This document shows, piece after piece, positions 58,109 through 64,000 of a DNA stretch of 64,000 bases (position 1 is its first letter; every line of letters starts with the position of its first letter). A program made the translations under genes and the position numbers. The notes below the pieces were generated by a model that worked only from the letters and a program-made list of their open reading frames with translations, ran no database searches and was not told the DNA's origin. The DNA is from Ehretia macrophylla (taxonomy: Eukaryota; Streptophyta; Magnoliopsida; Boraginales; Ehretiaceae). Location of the stretch: assembly GCA_037974665.1 (NCBI GenBank), contig CM075767.1, forward strand, positions 5,605,501-5,669,500. Reading direction: 5' to 3'.

Positions 58109-59347
58109 TGTTAAGGCAAATATACTTAAGAGGGTGGTAAATTAAGTATTTGACCAATTACTACCAATTAAAATTTCAATATAAACAATTGCACTTCAAT
58201 CAGACAATATATCAAACATGTAGAAGGCACAAGTAATAAATACAAGAAGAGTAAAACAAATAGAGAACGAACACAATGATTTATGGTGGTTCGCTAATCT
58301 ACATCCACCACCTAAGGTCTCCTCCCCTTAGTATTTCTACTAGCTCCACTAGAGTTACTTCATCAAAAGTTGATGAAACACAAACCAACAATATAAATTC
58401 TCTTGAATCCACAAGAGTTGTATGAACTTCTTCCCTTCTTTGAATCCACAAAGAAGATATGGACACTCTTTATACAATGAATCTCTCAAGGCTATAGATC
58501 TAAAGCGTATACAAGCTTTGAAGGATGTAAAAAGTAAGTACAAAGTTTAGCTCCTCACAAGTTGGATAATCCAAGTAAAGCTCTTTAATTTCTCAATGAT
58601 TTACAAGTGTTAGCTCAAGATTTCTAGCAATAAATGAGTAATAAAGCCTTTTGATAGCTTAGTATTGAATGCTTGAAGTTGAAAGAGTTATTTTGCAAAT
58701 AGGGGGTGGTCGTAGCTTGGTCGTAGCTTTAAAGAAAAGCCCCAACGGATAAAATAGCAGCTAGTTTTTTTCAAAATCAGCTTCATCCGATCGAGGGGAT
58801 CCTCGATTGGGTCCCTCATCTGGATCACTGTTAATGCACTTGCTACTTTTACAATGTGATCCGAGACGATTTTTTAAAAAAGATTTTGAACTAAAACACA
58901 CTTTTGCCATGAAAGATTAATTGTTCAAAATCTTTTTGAAACCCATTTCAATTCTATTGAGAGAAAACGACCAAAGGTAATTTGAAAGCAAAGTTTTGAA
59001 AAGTGTGACATCTTGAACATAACACAAGACAAAGCTTAGGTATCTCACAAGAACTAACTGGTACTCTTATGACGCCACTTCTCCTTCTTTATGACTCTCT
59101 CATCAAGTTCATCTTCATTCTTCATTCTTCATATGGTGAGAGCTTCACGGATGAACTCTTTACCGAACTCATCATTTGAATCTTGAGCTACCTTCTACTT
59201 TTCCAAGCATTTCTTCATGTTTGATCATTGTTTGAATCTCCTTGAGCTTGATTAATCCTTAAGCAAATTACTTAGACAACGCAAGATTAGTCAATAATTA
59301 GGATTTAGTTAACATCAAAATATAGGGTAAAAGCCTTTAGGCTAATA
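58109..59347 (-). repeat. 5' LTR of the SIRE-like element
   Basis: About 1.24 kb between the PBS and the Athila-like gag fragment. On the minus strand it ends TTAACA at the PBS side. It contains the word pair ACAAGAG/GAATCCACAA (about 58400-58450) but no coding sequence. Confidence 0.7.
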
Positions 59348-60528
59348 CGTTTTTTGTTTGGTGCATGACACGTTTGAGAAGTCTTGATATCTTGCCTTTA
59401 GATCCAAAGATAAATCGGACATTGCGGCATTTAAACAAAGAAAAAAAAGAAGTGGTTTCTACTAGTGCACCAAACACTATGAATAACGCCATTAAAGAAG
59501 TCGAAGATCAAAAGGCCTTGAGAGATTATACAATTCCATATGTCAGTGGCCATATCGCAAGCATTAGGCGGCCTGCCATCCAAGCTAATAACTTTGAGAT
59601 CAAGCCAACTCTCATCCAAATGATTGCGCAATCAATGCAATTTGGAGATTTACCTCATGATGATCCCAATACTCATATTGCCAATTTTTTGGAGATTTGT
59701 GACACTTTCAAGCACAACGGTGTCTCAGATGACACAATCCGCTTGAGGCTTTTTCCATTCTCATTTTGGGATAAAGCCAAAAGTTGGTTAAGTTCACTTC
59801 CTCTAGGTACAATTACCACATGGAACGATCTGGCATAGAAATTCCTTGCAAAATTCTTTCCACTAGCTAAGATAGTAAAGATGAAGATTGACATCACCAC
59901 ATTCACTCAAATTGAGTCAAAGTTTCTCTATGAAGCATGTGAAAGATACAAAGATCGACTCCGCAAATGCCTACATCATAGCTTGCCAACTTGGCTGCAG
60001 GTAGAAACTTTCCATCAGGTGTCTATGAGGTGGATGCCATTAGTGCTTTGACTGCACAAATCGCTTTACTGACGAAGCGATTGGAGAACTCAAGTGTTAA
60101 TGTTGTTCACACCCAAAATGCAACTTGTGAAACTTATGGAGGGCCACACACTAATATTGATTGCCAAGTAGGTAGCACTCTTTTTTTCTTCTTCTTCTTA
60201 TTTTGAGAAAGCACACTTTGTGTCCAATTTTCAAAGGCAGAATTAACCACACTTCAACACCTACAATCCGAGTTTAAAGAACCATCCAATATTCTCTTCG
60301 AGCAACAACCAAAAAATGCTTTGAATACACCACAAATGCAGCCTCAAGAGAAAAAGGTAAATCTTGGAAAGGCCCTTACTCAACTTATTGTTAATACTAA
60401 CCAATTCATGGCAAAAACAAGGAGCAATTTTCAGAATCAAGCAGCCTCAATTCACAATTTAGAGGTTCAAGTAAGTAGCTAGCGAATATGATTTCAGGAA
60501 GATCACAAGGAGTTTTGCCAAGCAACAC
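59348..60528 (+). pseudogene. Athila-like Ty3/gypsy gag fragment
   Basis: The frame from 59365 has the signature of Athila/Tat gag: RRPAIQANNFEIKPTLIQMI, then FGDLPHDDPNTHIANFLEICDTF, and VSDDTIRLRLFPFSFWDKAK, with SWLSSLPLGTITTWNDLA (59550-59840). Later parts follow with several breaks: the FLYEACERYKDRLRKC segment (about 59930), AISALTAQIALLTKRL (about 60035) and QFMAKTRSNFQNQAASI (about 60400). There is no pol or LTR. It is bounded by two copia elements and probably is what they inserted into. Confidence 0.85.
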
Positions 60529-60949
60529 TGTTGGAATTAAATACACAACATATGTATCTAATATAATTTCATAAAGCATACTTACCTCATAGTGGCAGTG
60601 GAAGGATTGTAGGAAAAAGCCACATTGGTTCCACTGTTAAATTACTGCGAATCGGAACCCAAACCATAAGGGAGTGGATTAATTGCCAAAACCTAAGAGC
60701 CTTCTTTTTGATTTGGTTGTTTTACACATAGTAAACAAATATAGAGATTGAGAGAAAGAGAGCATAGAAGAAGATTGCACTTTGTCTTCTATTTTTAATG
60801 TCTGAAGAAAAAGACGTTTCTTTTTCTACTTTTTATTAGGATGTGGGAGTTATGGGAATAACTTCCCATAACCACTATTGACCCATACAAAATGGGTCGG
60901 GTAGGGCCGGGTCAACCCATATTGGGCGACCTGACCCCAAAATCCAACA
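60529..60949 (-). repeat. 3' LTR of the right-edge copia element
   Basis: 421 bp, TGTTGGATTTTGGGGTC to AATTCCAACA on the minus strand. It is followed on the right by the polypurine tract (60950-60959). Confidence 0.82.
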
Positions 60950-60959
60950 TCTCCCACTC

Positions 60960-62380
60960 GTTCAAGATAGGTAGACCTTTATCCACCACTATTTCTCTCT
61001 ACGACCTTGTTGGGAACCATTATCAAAATCATACGGGCAAATAAGTCGTGCAATCCGCGAGCACACAACAAGTGGAAGCTTAGACCATGCACCTGTTAGG
61101 GATACATGGGAGCTACGGTCTTCAACAGAAGAAAAGGTCTCGCTATACCCTAGACCAATTTAAGTTCATATCAGTCAACACACACCTTATTCCTCGTAGG
61201 CTATGTTTGACCTTTAAATCTCAAACATGTATTCATAGTGATGTTCAATCACTAAGATTGTTTAATCACAAAAGTTGTATAACTGGTTGACCAATGAACA
61301 CATGCGGGCCCAGATGCGAACAGTCTTCCTTTCGCTCAATATCCTTCTAAGTCAAGTCAACCGCTTTCCTAGACATGTCCCATATGATCAAATCTAACAT
61401 GATTTTTAGGCAACATACCAAAGTAGCTAACATTGAACTTGACCTATTAGAATATAAGCATAGGTCACTAAGGGCATCCCAAAGAAGTATTTATTGCTTC
61501 AAGTACTCACACAGTGGTGAAGTAGGGATCTATTCACCCACTTCCTTTTACGGTCGCAAAGCACACATGGTATGAAACATGTATTACAGTGTGACTTCCC
61601 TTACAAGGGGTGTATGTCTTTACCTAAATCAAACGTCGTACAGATCTTGGTCTAGTTATCACTCAGAAACTAACTTGAATCCTTGAACTTAATACACTTA
61701 GTAATCAAGGTTTCAAATCTAGCTACAAACAGGTTATATGGACAGTGGGAATCTATATCGACCTCATGCCAGTCTTTAATTGTAACATATACAATTAAGA
61801 GGTCTCATCTTAATCTTGTCACATAAACTAATTCCAAACAATACTTAAGTCGACATATCGTATATGAGTATAGTATTTCCTAACGAATACTAACCAACTC
61901 ATATTGTCTCATCTATGCACGCTCTCATTGCACCAGAGGCAATTGCTCGTGTGAGAGAGCCAATCTCATCAACCTGTCGACATACTTTCCGATGCCAATA
62001 TGTGCTAGTATAGTCATACTCAATTTCTTCAAAGCTTATCACAAAGATAAGGCACTAAGCAAACATATGAAGAAAATTTGTTCACTAAGAACTGGCATCA
62101 AGTACTCACCACTATGAGTACATTAGTAATTGCACATTAAATTACTAAACATCAATATCAAATCCTACGCAACCCTAGAGATTCTACTGCAACAAATGCA
62201 TATATCTGGAAATGGGCTTATGAAGGAGGTCACTGTCATCTCATGCGTAGGTGAGTGATCCACAGTCACTTCCTTTTATGACACAAAGTCATACTTAACA
62301 TCTATATACCAGATCTTGCCATGAAATTTAGGATCTTTAGCATAGGCAACGGATAATTAGTGGACACAATAGATCGTCAT
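60960..62380 (-). other. Non-coding 3' region of the right-edge copia element
   Basis: 1.4 kb with no convincing reading frame on either strand. Faint remains of the RNase H C-terminus (GDVTVD-like) may lie near 62250. Otherwise it is the element's 3' untranslated part. Confidence 0.5.
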
Positions 62381-64000
62381 TGCCCGCCTAGCAACTGACT
62401 CACCTCAAGTCCATCATAATCTCCCGAGTCATACTGTCTTTTGCATAGTTGTTGAGCATGCTACACAACTCAATTTCAGAGTTCCATAATACTATGCATT
62501 TTTGCTTCTTGCTACTCCATGAATTATTGCCAATAAGAAAGCATTGACGAAGAGGTATCTTACTGCTCATTTGGGTCACCACCCAAGTTAGTGTATGTGG
62601 ATATCTTCCCAAAAAGGTCAGCACTTCAACGGCATAGGCAAAACTAAATTTCCCTTTAATACGTCACGATCCTTTTGACAATGATGCAATGAACTTATCA
62701 AAGCTTTGATGATAACACTTTACCAATCTCATGACAATATCAAATATCTAGCCACGTATACACCACAATATATACTAGGTCGCTATGGTGCTTGAATAGG
62801 AAACATTTTTATCTCATCAACCTATTCTGGCATTTAGGGATATAATCCCTTAGCTTAGGCTTTCACCTCTAACTACAAGAGTATATAAAGATTTGTAGAC
62901 TTATACGTAGAGTCATTCAAGAACATTCTTGATTCATGACTCTTGTTACACAACAAGAATATTTAGATCGACCCCTTTAGATCTTGACTCTAAACATATA
63001 AACTACTCTACCATTATCCTTCATCCACAAAGTTGAGGACAACCACTTACTAATAGTGATTATATACTCTTTGTCATTTTTGACCAACAATATGTCATCC
63101 ATCTAGAGAGATAGAATCACATATCTACTCCCTGATTAAGTGACATGTACAAAATATCTTCTCGAACCATTTGAAGATCATACAAAATGAATTCTTCATG
63201 CATTTCTCTACAAATGAATGTCATCTTATCATCCACCTGATGTAAGTTAAGGTTCAACTAAATGACATGGCCAGAAATCGGTGAACAGATGCAATCCTAA
63301 CAACTAGGGGTGTGCATGGGTCGGTTTGGGCAGTTTGAAGGATATTTTTCGAATCGAACCAATACAATCGGTTTGAAAAAATTGAAACCAAAACCAAACC
63401 ATACATTTATCAAAACTACCCAAAGTTGGGTGGGTTCCAAACCATTAGAATGGTTTGGTTCGGTTTGATTTGGTTTGTCGGGTTGGTATTTGTCACTACC
63501 TACTAATATAATTGCTTATATTAAAAATGTAAATAGGAATAACAAACAAAAAAAAAATATATTTGTCTATGTCAAAATACCACAAACTAGTTTTTACATT
63601 GACCCCAAATTCAAAATAGTACTTCCCATAACATAAAATAACCATAAGATATTAGTAAACTCCAAAATAACAAAACATAGCCAAACACAAAATGAAAAAA
63701 ATCAGCACTTGAACCAAAGGAAAGTGCAGCAATGAAAAAAATCAGTACTTGTATTGGGCCTATATATATATATATTTGGGGCGGTTTGGGTTTATCGGTT
63801 TCAATGCTAAAAACCATAAACCAATCCATATAGTGGGTTTTTATAAAATCTTAAACCATAGCCAATGAAATTTTTAAAAAACCACCAAAAGTGAGTTAGT
63901 TTTGGTTGGGTAAGGCGGTTTGGACGAGTTGGCGGTTTCACTGCACACCCCTACTAACAACGAAATAAGGTTTGCTCATAAGTTTTACCCTTTAATTGGA
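62380..64000 (-). pseudogene. copia RT and RNase H remnants
   Basis: Scattered minus-strand motifs: a YEQTLFR-like piece (about 63975), DDKMTFICREMHEE matching the DVKTAFLNG region (about 63230), a DDILLVKND box (about 63090), SKWLSSTLWMKD (about 63040), and RNase H-like SWSSKKQKCI (about 62510) with REIMMDLR (about 62410). The order is right but the frame is lost many times. A MITE splits it at 63305-63953. Confidence 0.7.
63305..63953. mobile_element. hAT-type MITE, 649 bp
   Basis: 8-bp duplications CTAACAAC (63297-63304 and 63954-63961) flank the inverted ends TAGGGGTGTGCA and TGCACACCCCTA. The subterminal parts are rich in GGTTTGG/CCAAACC words on both sides. The duplication length and TAGGGGTGTGCA terminus are typical of plant hAT MITEs. 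It lies in the copia RT remnant, so it is younger than that. Confidence 0.92.

Larger units (their letters stand above)
54183..59347 (-). mobile_element. SIRE-like Ty1/copia remnant
   Basis: On the minus strand: an LTR (58109-59347), a Met-type PBS (58094-58106), gag with a zinc knuckle (57000-57850), then a long degraded stretch, a coiled-coil-like frame (54988-55233), a tract resembling the 3' end region, and the start of another LTR (54183-54400). No pol is recognisable. Gag of this size with a late coiled-coil frame fits SIRE-type elements. The two LTR starts are only partly alike, so these could be two copies. It is heavily broken. Confidence 0.65.
60529..64000 (-). mobile_element. Ty1/copia element, 3' part, strongly decayed (runs off right edge)
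   Basis: The 3' LTR (60529-60949) has TGTTGG..CAACA ends and an adjacent polypurine tract GAGTGGGAGA. On the minus strand RNase H and RT traces lie at 62400-64000, and a hAT-like MITE sits inside. Between 60960 and 62380 lies a long untranslated 3' region. More than ten breaks. The 5' part lies outside the window. Confidence 0.8.

Overview
The window looks like repeat-dominated nuclear DNA of a dicot plant. It is AT-rich and carries plant-type Ty1/copia (Tork-like, SIRE-like), Ty3/gypsy (Tekay/Del chromoviruses, an Athila-like gag), PIF/Harbinger, Mutator-like, hAT-like and LINE sequences. The element mix would suit an asterid such as a Solanaceae species, but that is only an impression. I found no convincing intact host gene, tRNA, rRNA, bacterial-type operon or CRISPR array.

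Left third (1-24 kb): a copia 5' end runs off the left edge. It is followed by a PIF/Harbinger DNA transposon on the minus strand with a Myb-like gene and a DDE transposase. The transposase is split twice. A 2.5-kb solo LTR (3836-6315, duplication TTCCT) and a 10.8-kb Tekay-type element (6429-17238, duplication TTGGT) sit 113 bp apart in one exon, so transposase pieces lie at about 3.3-3.8, 6.3-6.4 and 17.2-17.9 kb. A second Tekay-type element, minus strand and lacking its 5' part, fills 18.6-24.0 kb.

Middle (24-42 kb): two non-autonomous DNA transposons with long terminal inverted repeats and 9-bp duplications (24436-25197, 25851-26356) precede a 15.5-kb copia composite (26487-41989, duplication ATAGG). 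The composite contains a gypsy solo LTR in its leader (28591-30767, TGTGG) and a gag-only gypsy element between its integrase and reverse transcriptase parts (34137-38810, CCTTT).

Right third (42-64 kb): a LINE fragment is split by a solo LTR that itself holds another solo LTR (43807-49759 containing 45160-48068). Then come the 3' half of a Tork-like copia, a Mutator-like element with CT- and TG-rich filling, a degraded SIRE-like copia, an Athila-like gag fragment, and a decayed copia whose RT region holds a hAT-type MITE (63305-63953).

The most interesting signal is not a gene. Eight long LTR copies from several families share a module made of CCTCACTG, a short hairpin, CTCACC and TTTCAGGT in fixed order. 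The hairpin keeps its pairing while its stem sequence changes between families, which suggests a selected RNA structure. A second module further upstream is a GGTTG..CAACC palindrome beside a GC-rich island.
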